Shown: positions 7,878 to 16,370 of the stretch, piece by piece
Position numbering within the stretch: position 1 is the stretch's first letter
Layout of the letters: the number at the start of each line of letters is the position of its first letter
Assembly: GCF_029836165.1 (NCBI RefSeq)
Contig: NZ_JAOEBG010000002.1
Span: 310,001 to 374,000, forward strand
Reading direction: 5' to 3'
DNA length: 64,000 bases
From: Pseudomonas sp. GD04091
Lineage (GTDB): Bacteria > Pseudomonadota > Gammaproteobacteria > Pseudomonadales > Pseudomonadaceae
The notes under the pieces: model-generated
The model's database searches: none
Told to the model about the DNA's origin: nothing
The model's input: the letters and a program-made list of their open reading frames with translations, nothing else
Program-made: the position numbers and the translations under genes

Positions 7878-7900
7878 GAGCTATCCCCTGGGGATAGCTC
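7878..7900. promoter_or_regulatory. 23-bp palindrome, copy 1
   Basis: A perfect palindrome with arms GAGCTATCCCC and GGGGATAGCTC around a central T, in the intergenic region after the rep gene. The same element recurs at 8010 and, with one changed base in each arm centre region, at 10017. Probably an operator for a dimeric regulator of this region. Confidence 0.65.
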
Positions 7901-8009
7901 CGCCGCTGGGCACCACACCGATCAGTCGCAGACCTGGCATCGAACACCTGCCGCAGCATCGGCGTTGCCCGCCCTGATCCCAGCATGCAGCGTTCGTTGG
8001 CGCTCCATG

Positions 8010-8032
8010 GAGCTATCCCCTGGGGATAGCTC
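8010..8032. promoter_or_regulatory. 23-bp palindrome, copy 2
   Basis: Identical to the copy at 7878-7900, centre to centre 132 bp apart. It lies about 120 bp before the start of the TIGR03761-type gene and about 60 bp before a TTTGTTG element that resembles the conjugation-block promoter motif. Confidence 0.65.
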
Positions 8033-8081
8033 GCACCGCATGCAACTGCCACGCCTTAAACCGGGGCCTGCCGCGTTTCGG

Positions 8082-8095
8082 TTTGTTGACTGACT
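8082..8095 (+). promoter_or_regulatory. divergent copy of the conjugation promoter-like motif
   Basis: TTTGTTGACTG, preceded by CGGGGCCTGCCGCG, lies about 60 bp before the start at 8150. It resembles CGCATTGTTTGYTG, which stands at a similar distance before three secretion gene blocks. The match is partial. Confidence 0.35.
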
Positions 8096-8149
8096 GCCTT
8101 CCGCATCCTGCCGAAGCTGTCCGCTCTTTTCCAACAACGAGCGGACACC

Positions 8150-8929
8150 ATGGCAACCAATGAACCTCTGCAACTGAATCTCGGAGCCCTGCGCAGCGCG
8201 ATGTCGCTGACGCTGCACACGCACCATGCTTCCCGCATCTGGCATGGCCGTGCCGCGGCTGAGGGGCGACCGGGCATCGTCGGCCTGAACGGCTACATCG
8301 CCCAGATGAACAAGATGCGGCGCGGCGCTGAGCAGGACGACCCGTACTCGGACTGGTGGATGCTGCGCATTGAGGACAAGCTCGACCAGACCAAGATCAC
8401 GCTGCAATCGCTGCGCGAACAGGTGGACCAGGCGCTCGCGAACGTGCCGCCAGCGCTCAGCCTGGGCGAAAACCTCAACGTGCAACCCGTCAAGCTGCCG
8501 CTGTTCGTCAATGCGCAGCTCGGCTTTGCAGCCGTCTATCTGCTGGCCGACTACGACGACATCGCCCGCAAGCTGATCCTCGCTCACCACACCGCGCTCA
8601 TCGACCGCAGCACCTTGGAGCGCTGGCTCAATGAGGGTGCCCATGCGTTGCGCAGCCTGTTCTCGCTGGCCCAGCAGTACCGCTATTCGGGCTGCACCCG
8701 CGACGACTTCGCTGCGAAGAACGCCGCAGCACGGGCGGCGCTGGAGAAATTCGGCGAACTGCCGCAGGACGTGCTGGAAGGTACGCGCCGCTCGAAGTTC
8801 GCGCCACCCATCGTGCGCCGTGGCCTGCAGCAGCGCGGTGACAGTCCTGCCGCAGCCGCTTTCGAGGGCGAAGAAGCCGCTGCCACCGAAGCACCCGAAG
8901 CGACGGCCGGCGAGGACGCGCAAGCATGA
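8150..8929 (+). CDS. TIGR03761-type (PFL_4669 family) ICE protein
   Basis: This 259-residue protein is of the integrating conjugative element family TIGR03761, whose function is unknown. Its features are NLGALRSAMSLTLHTHHASRIWHGR, a PGIVGLNGYIAQMNKM segment, repeated LREQVDQAL helices, and an acidic Ala-rich tail from about residue 230. It is cytoplasmic by appearance. It stands first in a block with inrR and ssb and overlaps the next gene by four bases (ATGA). Two 23-bp palindromes lie upstream, so it is probably controlled as part of the transfer regulon. Confidence 0.75.
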   Translation: MATNEPLQLNLGALRSAMSLTLHTHHASRIWHGRAAAEGRPGIVGLNGYIAQMNKMRRGAEQDDPYSDWWMLRIEDKLDQTKITLQSLREQVDQALANVPPALSLGENLNVQPVKLPLFVNAQLGFAAVYLLADYDDIARKLILAHHTALIDRSTLERWLNEGAHALRSLFSLAQQYRYSGCTRDDFAAKNAAARAALEKFGELPQDVLEGTRRSKFAPPIVRRGLQQRGDSPAAAAFEGEEAAATEAPEATAGEDAQA

Positions 8930-9453
8930 GCGACCCGAACCGCGATACCCGCTACTTCCGCCCCCTGCAACAGACAGCCTTCATGAAGCTGGAACACGCA
9001 GGCTCTCAAAAGGCCCTTTTGAAGCCCTTTAAGGGTAAAGGGGACTTGGAGGCCTGGGCCAGCCAGTGCTTCGCCATGCGCGACGAGCTGATTGCCCTGG
9101 CACAGCGACAGGTGCTGCCGCAGGCATGCGGGCACCCGTTCCACCTGCTGCCTGTGGAACTGGCCCAGCAATCCACTGGCGCGGGGACGACGTTTCTGCG
9201 CTGGCGCAGGCACGACAGGTCAGCCATGGGCGTGGCCTTGTGGCAGGAGCTGATGGCAAGCACCAGCACGCCGGTCAACCTGCTGGCTGACCTGCACGCG
9301 ATCGAGCTTCAGCGCATCACGCTGAACATGCAGATCAGCCTGTTGCACACCTTGGGCAGGCAGGCCCAGGAATGCGCCAGCAAGGCTGCCGAGGCGGAAG
9401 ACGCTTACCTGCGCCGGCTCAAGTCCACCCCACCCGCAATGCGCGATCGGTGA
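8926..9453 (+). CDS. inrR: DUF3158 protein, InrR-like integrase regulator
   Basis: This 175-residue DUF3158 protein is translationally coupled to the gene before it. ICEclc inrR has the same neighbours and size. There it is needed for full expression of the integrase and of its own operon in transfer-competent cells. Visible features are FRPLQQTAFMKLEHAGSQKALLKPFKGKGDLEAW at the start and a long helix around residues 120-165. No DNA-binding motif is obvious. The name rests on position and length. Confidence 0.65.
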   Translation: MSDPNRDTRYFRPLQQTAFMKLEHAGSQKALLKPFKGKGDLEAWASQCFAMRDELIALAQRQVLPQACGHPFHLLPVELAQQSTGAGTTFLRWRRHDRSAMGVALWQELMASTSTPVNLLADLHAIELQRITLNMQISLLHTLGRQAQECASKAAEAEDAYLRRLKSTPPAMRDR

Positions 9454-9526
9454 TCGCGTCCAGCAAACCAGCACGCGCCCGCCGCCGACCAGGTGCGGGT
9501 ATTTCAACCACCACGGAGATTGCAAC

Positions 9527-9967
9527 ATGAGCACGCATTTTTCTGGCGAGGGCAACATCGGTTCGCCCCCCGAGTACCGGGAGTTCCCCAACGGCAATGA
9601 CGAACCCAGCCGCCTTCTGCGTCTGAACGTCTATTTCGACAACCCCATCCCCAAGAAGGATGGCACCTTCGAGGACCGCGGCGGCTTCTGGGCGCCGGTG
9701 GAAATCTGGCACCGCGACGTCGCCCACTGGAAGGACCTCTACCAGAAAGGCATGCGCGTGCTGGTTGTCGGCCGCATGGAGCGCGAACCCTGGAAGAACA
9801 ACGAAGATCAGCCGCGCGAGACCTGGCAGATCAACGCGCGCAGTGTCGGCATCCTGCCGTTCCGCATCGAGTCCGTGGCCCTCAGTCCGAAGTCGCAGGA
9901 CGCGGAACCGAAGCCCCAGGCCGCCCAGGAACCGGCTGCGCCGAAGGAGGCAAAGCGCAGGAAGTGA
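9527..9967 (+). CDS. ssb: single-stranded DNA-binding protein of the element
   Basis: This 146-residue OB-fold protein carries LRLNVYFDNPIPKKDGTFEDRGGFWAPVEIWHRD followed by GMRVLVVGRMEREPW, as in element-borne SSB-like proteins. It coats single-stranded DNA during replication or transfer of the excised circle. The tail is Pro/Ala/Lys-rich and lacks the acidic DIPF tip of housekeeping SSB. This suggests it does not recruit the same partners. The start has CGGAG upstream. It sits between inrR and topB, a typical order in this family. Confidence 0.82.
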   Translation: MSTHFSGEGNIGSPPEYREFPNGNDEPSRLLRLNVYFDNPIPKKDGTFEDRGGFWAPVEIWHRDVAHWKDLYQKGMRVLVVGRMEREPWKNNEDQPRETWQINARSVGILPFRIESVALSPKSQDAEPKPQAAQEPAAPKEAKRRK

Positions 9968-10016
9968 GCCAGCATGGAGGGCGGCCGCGGTTCTTCGCCG
10001 TCCTCCATACACCCGC

Positions 10017-10039
10017 GAGTTATCCCCAGGGGATAGCTC
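10017..10039. promoter_or_regulatory. 23-bp palindrome, copy 3 (imperfect)
   Basis: GAGTTATCCCC and GGGGATAGCTC around a central A. One mismatched pair compared with the copies at 7878 and 8010. It lies in the ssb-topB gap, about 205 bp before topB. Confidence 0.6.
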
Positions 10040-10160
10040 CATCAACGTCCACCGGCTTCTACGCGCTCCCGAAAATCGCGGCTCCCGGCCCACACACCCC
10101 CGGCCGCACGCCATTCCCGTCCCAGCCATTCCATCCCGTGAAAGTGGTCGCCACCGCATG

Positions 10161-10174
10161 CGGCTTGTTTGCTG
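10161..10174 (+). promoter_or_regulatory. conjugation promoter-like motif before topB
   Basis: CGGCTTGTTTGCTG matches the TTGTTTGCTG core of the motif found before the secretion gene blocks. It lies 70 bp before the topB start. Confidence 0.4.
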
Positions 10175-10244
10175 CTGCCTCTGGTGGTGCTCGGCATCCT
10201 CGATTCCAGCAACTCAATGAACCACGGAATTCGGATGGACGGAC

Positions 10245-12257
10245 ATGCGGCTGTTTTTGTGCGAGAAGCCCTCCCAGGGCAAAGACATTGGCCGGATTCT
10301 CGGCGCGACGCAGCGCGGTGAAGGCTGTCTCAGCGGCTCCGGCGTCACCGTCACCTGGTGCATCGGCCATCTCGTAGAAGCGGCAGCTCCCGAGGTCTAT
10401 GACGCGGCGCTCAAGCGCTGGTCGCTGGAGCAGTTGCCCATCATTCCCCAGCAATGGCGGGTCGAGGTCAAACCGAAGACCGCCACGCAATTCAAGGTCG
10501 TCAAAGCGCTTCTGGCGAAGGCGACCCATCTGGTCATTGCAACCGACGCCGATCGCGAGGGCGAGCTGATCGCCCGCGAGATCATCGACCTGTGCGGCTA
10601 CCGCGGCCCCATCGAGCGGCTATGGCTGTCGGCACTCAACGATGCTTCGATCCGCACCGCACTCGGCAAGCTGCGGCCGTCTTCCGACACGCTGCCGATG
10701 TACTACTCGGCACTGGCGCGCTCGCGCGCCGACTGGCTCGTGGGCATGAACCTCAGTCGGTTGTTCACCGTGCTCGGGCGACAGGCAGGCTATGACGGCG
10801 TGCTGTCCGTCGGCCGCGTCCAGACCCCGACGCTCAAACTGGTCGTGGACCGCGACCGCGAGATCGCGGCTTTCGTATCGGTGCCGTTCTGGGTCATCGA
10901 CGTGTCCCTGTCCACGGGCGGCCAGGCCTTCACCGCGCAGTGGGTTCCGCCCGATGGCTGCACCGACGACGCCGGCCGCTGCCTGCAGCAGCCCATCGCC
11001 CAGCAGGCCGTACAGCAGATCCGCGCTGCGGGCAGCGCCCAAGTGGTATCGGTCGAGACAGAGCGCGTGCGCGAAGGCCCGCCGCTGCTGTTCGACCTGG
11101 GAACGCTTCAGGAGGTTTGTTCCAAGCAGCTTGGGCTGGATGTTCAAGAGACCCTTGAAATCGCGCAGGCCTTGTACGAGACGCACAAGGCCACGACGTA
11201 CCCACGTTCGGATTCCGGCTACCTGCCCGAAAGCATGTTCGCGGAAGTGCCGACTGTCCTGGACAGCTTGCTCAAGACCGATCCCTCGCTGCGCCCGATC
11301 ATGGGCCAACTCGACCGCTCGCAGCGCTCTCGCGCCTGGAACGATGGCAAGGTCACGGCGCACCACGGCATCATCCCGACCCTCGAACCCGCGAACCTCT
11401 CTGCGATGAGCGAGAAGGAGCTGGCCGTGTACCGGCTCATCCGGGCGCACTACCTTGCGCAGTTCCTCCCTCACCACGAGTTCGACCGCACCGTGACCGA
11501 GCTTTCCTGCGGCCAGCAGAAGCTGGCGGCTACCGGAAAGCAGGTGGTCGTCAAGGGCTGGCGCCTAGTGCTGGCCGAGCCGCAAGCGGACGAGGACAGC
11601 GACGGCGCCGCGCGCAGCCAGGTGCTGCCTGCACTACGCGAGGGCGCGGCGTGCCGAGTGGCCGAGGCCGAGATCAAGGCGCTCAAGACGATGCCGCCCA
11701 AGCCGTACACGCAGGGCGAACTGGTCAAGTCGATGAAGGGCGTTGCGCGCTTCGTCAGCGATCCGCGGTTGAAGCAGAAGCTCAAGGACACGACGGGCAT
11801 CGGCACCGAGGCGACACGGGCCAACATCATCAGCGGGCTGATCGCTCGCGGCTATCTCGTGAAGAAAGGACGCTCCATTCGCGCATCGGATGCGGCATTC
11901 ACGCTGATCGACGCCGTGCCTGCGGCGATTGCAGATCCCGGTACGACGGCGGTGTGGGAGCAGGCCCTCGACATGATCGAGGCCGGACAGCTCACCCTGG
12001 ACGTTTTCATCGCCAAGCAGGCCGCCTGGATTTCGCAGTTGATCGCGCAGTACGGCAGCACGTCCCTGTCCATCAAGGTTCCCCTGGGGCCAGCATGCCC
12101 GCAGTGCGGCGCACCGACGCGCCAGCGCACCGGCAAGAGCGGCCCATTCTGGTCGTGCAGTCGCTACCCCGACTGCAAAGGCACGCTGCCGGTCGAATCC
12201 GGCACGTCCAAGCGTGGTGCCTCGCGCCCGCGCAGTAGCGGCCGCAAGGGCTCCTGA
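10245..12257 (+). CDS. topB: DNA topoisomerase III
   Basis: This 670-residue type IA topoisomerase has an N-terminal TOPRIM domain (LFLCEKPSQGKDI; IATDADREGELIAREI near residues 100-115) and the catalytic tyrosine Tyr319 in YPRSDSGYLPE. It ends with a C4 zinc ribbon (CPQCG...CSRYPDC) and a basic Ser/Arg tail. It relaxes and decatenates DNA through a transient 5'-phosphotyrosyl link. In this element it probably resolves intermediates during replication or transfer of the circle. Length and domain order are normal for ICE-borne TopB. A 277-bp leader with a palindrome and a promoter-like motif precedes it. Confidence 0.95.
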   Translation: MRLFLCEKPSQGKDIGRILGATQRGEGCLSGSGVTVTWCIGHLVEAAAPEVYDAALKRWSLEQLPIIPQQWRVEVKPKTATQFKVVKALLAKATHLVIATDADREGELIAREIIDLCGYRGPIERLWLSALNDASIRTALGKLRPSSDTLPMYYSALARSRADWLVGMNLSRLFTVLGRQAGYDGVLSVGRVQTPTLKLVVDRDREIAAFVSVPFWVIDVSLSTGGQAFTAQWVPPDGCTDDAGRCLQQPIAQQAVQQIRAAGSAQVVSVETERVREGPPLLFDLGTLQEVCSKQLGLDVQETLEIAQALYETHKATTYPRSDSGYLPESMFAEVPTVLDSLLKTDPSLRPIMGQLDRSQRSRAWNDGKVTAHHGIIPTLEPANLSAMSEKELAVYRLIRAHYLAQFLPHHEFDRTVTELSCGQQKLAATGKQVVVKGWRLVLAEPQADEDSDGAARSQVLPALREGAACRVAEAEIKALKTMPPKPYTQGELVKSMKGVARFVSDPRLKQKLKDTTGIGTEATRANIISGLIARGYLVKKGRSIRASDAAFTLIDAVPAAIADPGTTAVWEQALDMIEAGQLTLDVFIAKQAAWISQLIAQYGSTSLSIKVPLGPACPQCGAPTRQRTGKSGPFWSCSRYPDCKGTLPVESGTSKRGASRPRSSGRKGS

Positions 12258-12778
12258 CCAACGCAGTTCCCCGTGAGCCGTGCCCGCCATCGGCGGCGTG
12301 GCCCGTGTCCCGCATGCCCTGCGGGATGCCCAGCGCGCAACGCCTTCTTCGTCCGTGTGCGCGTCCCGCCCAGCCGTCCCCGGCCGCGGGACCTGAAGGT
12401 AGCTTCTCCGCGAACCGCCTCCCGTGCGTTCTGCTGATCTGTATTGCTTCCGCCTCTGCGAAGGGTCCCCCGATGGCTTGCCACAGCGCGCGAGCCACCC
12501 GGAGACCCTTCGTGGTCAGCGGTATTCGATGCCGTGCCCAACGGCGAAAAATTGGGCTCCTTTTGTGCGCGGATGTGCGCCAGAAGCTGCCGGCGCCAAC
12601 CACGACATGCGCCGGGTGTGATTGCTGATGAGCAGGCGGTTCTAGCGACGACCGGGCCTGCAACAGCCCACGGGTGGTTCTGTCCTCCCGAGCCGAAGGC
12701 CCTGCGGCCTTCGGCGCCTTTCTCCCGCCGATCAACACTCCGGCCCGCTATCGGGCCACACCAACAGGAAACCGACGT
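12258..12778 (+). other. gene-free leader with two hairpins
   Basis: No convincing gene is seen in these 521 bases. Near the right end are two perfect stems: GCCGAAGGCC/GGCCTTCGGC with loop CTGC at 12692-12715 followed by CCTTTCTCC, and GGCCCG/CGGGCC with loop CTAT at 12742-12757. They precede the first gene of the small-gene block and resemble the hairpin leaders of the genes that follow. Confidence 0.55.
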
Positions 12779-13024
12779 ATGCAACAACCGGAGCAAGTAC
12801 GAGCCGCGTTCGAGCGCGACATTGGCAACAAGGTGCTGTTCATCAAGGACGGCAAACTGCTGTTCATCAATGGCATCAGGCTCAAAGCCATCGCCGACCG
12901 CAAGGCGTACTTCGCTTCGCTGCGCGCCCGGCAGGCCCAGCCCATTGTCATCCTCGCCGAGCTGGCGCCTGACGAGGCATTTGCCGTATGGAGGCAGCAT
13001 GTGCTGGGCAATAGGTCCGACTGA
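12779..13024 (+). CDS. hypothetical 81-residue ICE protein
   Basis: A small basic protein (QPEQVRAAFERDIGNKV...) that I do not recognise. A central beta hairpin is suggested by KVLFIKDGKLLFINGIRLKAI, and the C-terminal half is helical. I chose ATG 12779 over an upstream in-frame start because the upstream part consists of hairpin leader. A weak purine stretch (ACAGGAAAC) precedes it. It is the first of a run of small same-strand genes and is followed by a strong terminator. Confidence 0.6.
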   Translation: MQQPEQVRAAFERDIGNKVLFIKDGKLLFINGIRLKAIADRKAYFASLRARQAQPIVILAELAPDEAFAVWRQHVLGNRSD

Positions 13025-13051
13025 CCTGGCACCGACGCGCCACCGCGACAG

Positions 13052-13080
13052 CCCCGCATTCGATGCGGGGTTTTGTTTTT
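13052..13080 (+). terminator. strong intrinsic terminator
   Basis: CCCCGCAT and ATGCGGGG with loop TCG, followed by TTTTGTTTTT. It ends the transcript of the 81-residue gene. The rest of the 330-base gap to the next gene shows nothing else beyond a GGGG/CCCC hairpin near 13317-13335. Confidence 0.85.
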
Positions 13081-13354
13081 GCTGCGCCCATCAATCGGGG
13101 CTGTGTCGGATGCCGATTTCCAACTGACGCGACGCGGCACTCGCACGAAGCTGCACGCATGTTCGCTGATTCGTCAGCACATGCCAGCAGCCAGGGTTCC
13201 AGGCTGCCGCGGGTCTCTCCCGCGTCGCCCACCAGTCCGCATTGCATCAATTCCGTGGACGCGCGTCCCCATGACGCCGATGCTTTTTTTCAACCGCGTG
13301 CGGGAGCTGCCATCCCGTGGGGGACGAGGCCCCGCTTTTCCAAGGAGCCCATCC

Positions 13355-13567
13355 ATGTCCCAGCAAGCCTCTTTCGGCCAATTGGCCCTGACCTACTGCG
13401 GCAAGTTCCTGCCGCTCGAAGTCCTGCAAAGCGCCGCCGGTCACTACATCGGCACGCGCGATACCGAAGGCCCGGTTTCGCGGGAATCCCGCGAGTACTT
13501 CCGCAGCCATGCCGCGGCTCAACGTGCCCTCGTTAGAGGCGGCTGGTCCCAGCTCGCCGTTTCCTGA
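13355..13567 (+). CDS. hypothetical 70-residue ICE protein
   Basis: A small protein, SQQASFGQLALTYCGKFLPL..., of unknown function. ATG 13355 has AAGGAG eight bases upstream, and the frame's upstream extension is leader sequence. It shows two helices and a conserved-looking GHYIGTRDTEGPVSRES segment. A GGGG-ACGAGG-CCCC hairpin and CTTTTCC tract stand just before the Shine-Dalgarno. It is followed after 21 bases by the next gene and is likely co-translated with it. Confidence 0.65.
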   Translation: MSQQASFGQLALTYCGKFLPLEVLQSAAGHYIGTRDTEGPVSRESREYFRSHAAAQRALVRGGWSQLAVS

Positions 13568-13588
13568 TCCAACTGGAGGAATCACGTC

Positions 13589-13981
13589 ATGAACCAGCTA
13601 CTGCCGCGGGAAGTCGTCGATCAGATCATGAGGGAAGAGCAGCATTTCGCTGCCGCGCCCCAAGCCTTCTTCGAGGCCTGGAAGCGCGGCGTCGAGATCG
13701 CTGGCCCCGAATGGTTCGGCGACGGCACCCGTGAAGGCTTGAACCAGGCCAAGAGCAAGTGGGATCTTCGTCCCAACATGCTGCGGCTCAACGACGCCCT
13801 CGGCGTCCTGAGCAGTGGGGAACGCATGTTCCTGTCCGCCATGGTCAGCTTCTACAACGCGCGCGAGGGCGGTGCCATGCTCAAGCGCTGCCATTTCGAC
13901 GGGCTGTCGGACTTCGATGGCCTCGATCTGCAACGCCGCAAGGTCATCGCCGACCTGCTGGTGAACTACAACGGCTGGTAA
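13589..13981 (+). CDS. hypothetical 130-residue ICE protein
   Basis: An acidic helical cytoplasmic protein starting NQLLPREVVDQIMREEQ, with no family I can name. It has EWFGDGTREGLNQAKSKWDLRPN in the middle and a C-terminal part NAREGGAMLKRCHFDGLSDFDGLDLQRRKVIADLLVNYNGW. It follows the 70-residue gene by 21 bases with TGGAGGA as ribosome site, so the two form a pair. Codon use fits the element. It is one of the small-block genes seen in ICEs of this family. Confidence 0.65.
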   Translation: MNQLLPREVVDQIMREEQHFAAAPQAFFEAWKRGVEIAGPEWFGDGTREGLNQAKSKWDLRPNMLRLNDALGVLSSGERMFLSAMVSFYNAREGGAMLKRCHFDGLSDFDGLDLQRRKVIADLLVNYNGW

Positions 13982-14021
13982 GCCGGTCTCCGGCACACCA
14001 CCGTCTTTTCGTTCCCCCCGT

Positions 14022-14053
14022 GAGGGACATGCGCCCACAAGGCCATGTCCCTC
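14022..14053 (+). promoter_or_regulatory. leader hairpin before the 228-residue gene
   Basis: GAGGGACATG pairs perfectly with CATGTCCCTC (10 bp, 12-base loop) and is followed by GACTTCTTTTCC. It could end the upstream transcript or attenuate the downstream gene. Confidence 0.6.
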
Positions 14054-14154
14054 GACTTCTTTTCCATCGCCCAGCACCGACGGCCTCGGGCTATTTCCTG
14101 CGGATGCCATCGTCCGCATGGGCCGGCTCCGCTCACTTCTCGAAAGGAGCCACC

Positions 14155-14841
14155 ATGGCAAACAACTACTACGAAGGCACGGGCGTTCTCGTGCTCGACC
14201 GCGTGACCCCCGTTATCAAGGCGCTATTCGGTGCCTTCGCGCTGGACGAAAACCATCCTGGCAACGGACAGGCCTACATCGCTCAGATCGCCGAGACCAA
14301 TGATCCGCGATGGACAGATGTGCTGGACGGTCTGGAAGACCTGGCCACACAACTCGGCATCCCCATGCCCGACGACGAAGAACTGTCGATTCCGCCTCTG
14401 CTTGAACGGCTGGCAGCGCACTTCGGTGCTGACCAGGACTGGGAGCTGGAGAACCTCATCGAACACCACAATTTCGAGGGCAGCGCCGACCTGGAAGCCT
14501 TGCTTCTGATCGCCTACTACTTCGATGACGGGCATCACCTGACCGCCATCCAATTCGAGGGCTGCTGGTATTGCAGCAAACCGAGGCTGTTCGAGTTCGG
14601 CGGCAATGGTTGCTACCTGAGCCGCGAGGTCCAAGTCTTCAGAACGTCCTCGCAGGCGCTCCAACTCGGCGACCAACTGCGCAAGACCATCGTGGCCACC
14701 GACATCGAAGAGGCCTCGGCGCTGCTCGCACTGGAGGTCGTCAACCTGCTCGCGGGCATCAACGACGAGCATTTCCGCCTGAACGTGCGCCATCGCATCG
14801 CCGAACGGCTGGCCCTGATGCCAACGAACAGCGCCGCCTGA
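14155..14841 (+). CDS. hypothetical 228-residue ICE protein
   Basis: An acidic protein starting ANNYYEGTGVLVLDRVTPVIKALFGAF, of unknown function. It contains a DDEELSIPPLLERLAAHFG helix, an LIAYYFDDGHHLTAIQFEGCWYCSKPRLFEFGG segment rich in aromatic residues and His/Cys, and a C-terminal helix. ATG 14155 has AAAGGAG eight bases upstream. Long leader hairpins precede it. Nothing suggests membrane location. I cannot assign a role. Confidence 0.65.
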   Translation: MANNYYEGTGVLVLDRVTPVIKALFGAFALDENHPGNGQAYIAQIAETNDPRWTDVLDGLEDLATQLGIPMPDDEELSIPPLLERLAAHFGADQDWELENLIEHHNFEGSADLEALLLIAYYFDDGHHLTAIQFEGCWYCSKPRLFEFGGNGCYLSREVQVFRTSSQALQLGDQLRKTIVATDIEEASALLALEVVNLLAGINDEHFRLNVRHRIAERLALMPTNSAA

Positions 14842-14920
14842 CGCATTTTCGATTTTCAACCCACCGGGTCCAATTCCCGGTGGCGGGAATTGGCTCCATT
14901 ATTCAATCTGGAGAGTTCCC

Positions 14921-15658
14921 ATGTCCCAGAAATCAAACCCCTTTCTCCGCGGCTACTGGAATCTTAAAGTCATCCGCATGCTGACCATCAGCTACGAGGA
15001 CGGAAGTCCGCATGTCTGGAGGCCCCTCCACGCGAGCCAACAACACTTCACCGACGAGGAACTGATTTCGTCCTCGTGCATCGTCACCAACGATTTCGCC
15101 GTGGTCAGGAATGGTCCCGAACCCGTGAGTGCCGGAGTACTGGCCGAATGCGATGCCGGTGAATGTGTCAGCGGCGAAGGCGCAATCGGTGCCGTGGTGT
15201 ATGCCATCCATGGCGAAGACTTCGACGGTCGCCCGGTCCACGTCGGCGACTCCTATTCGGCCGAGGCCGCTCGGGAAGTCGTACAACGCCTGAGTTTCGA
15301 GACCGGCTACTACAGCCGGTGCTGGGAAATCAGCAGCGCGCACATCAGCCAGGAAACCGGCCAGTACCTCGCCAACCTGGCAGACCTTGCTACGCCGGAG
15401 GCCTTTCTGTTCATCACCTTCCGGGTCCCGTACAGCCCAGCGATCGGCATCAAACTGATCTCCACGCCCTGGACAGATGAGAACCTGGAGCACGCCGAGG
15501 GCATCAGCGCGGAGCAGCTTTGGCAGGAGTACCGGAACAAGGGCATGCCGGACGACCTGGCAAGCATCCTTGAACTGGCTGGCCGGGCGGATGTACGCAT
15601 CCTCATCCTCGACGCCGACGCTCCGGCGCTTCTAGGCCTGCCGCTGGCCGTTTCCTAG
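14921..15658 (+). CDS. hypothetical 245-residue ICE protein
   Basis: A protein starting SQKSNPFLRGYWNLKVIRMLTISYEDG, not recognised. The second quarter has ECDAGECVSGEGAIGAVVYAIHG. A central SAEAAREVVQRLSFETGYYSRCWEISSAHI stretch resembles domains of other ICE hypothetical proteins of the DUF5983 kind, but I am not sure of this. The start follows a GC-rich double hairpin (14864-14902), ATTATTCAATC and TGGAGAG. It is probably cytoplasmic. Confidence 0.6.
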   Translation: MSQKSNPFLRGYWNLKVIRMLTISYEDGSPHVWRPLHASQQHFTDEELISSSCIVTNDFAVVRNGPEPVSAGVLAECDAGECVSGEGAIGAVVYAIHGEDFDGRPVHVGDSYSAEAAREVVQRLSFETGYYSRCWEISSAHISQETGQYLANLADLATPEAFLFITFRVPYSPAIGIKLISTPWTDENLEHAEGISAEQLWQEYRNKGMPDDLASILELAGRADVRILILDADAPALLGLPLAVS

Positions 15659-15698
15659 CAGCCAGACGGCGCGCCTGCTTTCCTCTTTGTCCCCCATG

Positions 15699-15730
15699 CC
15701 AGCCCGTCTCCTCGCCAGGAGCCGGGCTGG
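15699..15730 (+). promoter_or_regulatory. leader hairpin before the 92-residue gene
   Basis: CCAGCCCG pairs with CGGGCTGG (8 bp), followed by TCCATTTTCATAGGAG. The T-rich tract leads straight into the Shine-Dalgarno of the next gene. Confidence 0.6.
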
Positions 15731-15753
15731 TCCATTTTCATAGGAGCAACCTC

Positions 15754-16032
15754 ATGTTCCCCGACCTCATCTCGTCCGCCCCCGATTTCGAGCATCAGCT
15801 CGGAGCCTGCGTCAGTGCCATGTGCCAGGAGGACGCCATCGGCCAGACCCTGGTATTCGAGCGCGACAAGGGAACGCTGCACATGCGCCACATCGCCATG
15901 AAGGAGCTGGTGGAGATCAACATCGATCGCTACGAAATGGTGGTATTCGATGGCGGGACCATCAGCGGCGATTCTTGGAAGCATGTCTTCTTTCCACGGC
16001 AACGCACGCACTACTTTGTGTACGACGCCTGA
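15754..16032 (+). CDS. hypothetical 92-residue ICE protein
   Basis: A small acidic protein starting FPDLISSAPDFEHQLGACVSAMCQEDAIGQTLVFERDKG, with a mixed alpha/beta appearance and no known family. ATG 15754 has TAGGAG nine bases upstream, preceded by a hairpin and a CATTTTC tract. An intrinsic terminator lies eight bases after the stop. The gene is therefore probably a single transcription unit. Confidence 0.6.
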   Translation: MFPDLISSAPDFEHQLGACVSAMCQEDAIGQTLVFERDKGTLHMRHIAMKELVEINIDRYEMVVFDGGTISGDSWKHVFFPRQRTHYFVYDA

Positions 16033-16039
16033 CCCCAAC

Positions 16040-16063
16040 AGCCCCTCACCCGAGGGGCTTTTA
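16040..16063 (+). terminator. intrinsic terminator
   Basis: AGCCCCTC and GAGGGGCT with loop ACCC, followed by TTTTACTTT. It separates the 92-residue gene from the promoter-like motif at 16103. Confidence 0.85.
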
Positions 16064-16102
16064 CTTTCCAGCGCGTGCATAAAAAAGCGGGAGCAACCGG
16101 AT

Positions 16103-16117
16103 GCACATTGTTTGCTG
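16103..16117 (+). promoter_or_regulatory. conjugation promoter-like motif, copy A
   Basis: GCACATTGTTTGCTG, preceded by CGGGAGCAACCGG. The same motif stands before the genes at 26497, 36755 and 45439. Here it is 253 bases before the next start at 16371. In between are two more hairpins (CCACCAG/CTGGTGG at about 16260, and CCCACCGCGGGG/CCCCGCATGCGTGGG at about 16300-16334). Confidence 0.55.
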
Positions 16118-16370
16118 TCTCGCGCGCGAGGCCCGGCCATGCTGACCCCATGCCTCGCTGACAGCCGTCAGCAGCATCCCAGGTAGCCGCGATCTTCAAG
16201 GCTACGGCGCGGTTCCACCGCGTTGATCACCCAGCTCGCACCGCATCCGATCGCGAGCGGCCACCAGTTCTGGTGGCGGATGCTTTCGCCTTATCAACCC
16301 ACCGCGGGGTTACGCACCTCCCCGCATGCGTGGGTCGGTGTGTCTCCGCTTCATCCTATGGAGATTCACC

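Noticed and set aside
12305..12628. Possible 107-codon gene in the topB downstream gap
   Set aside because: No ribosome site, abnormal composition (Pro/Cys/Arg-rich), and overlap with hairpin leader. Better treated as non-coding.
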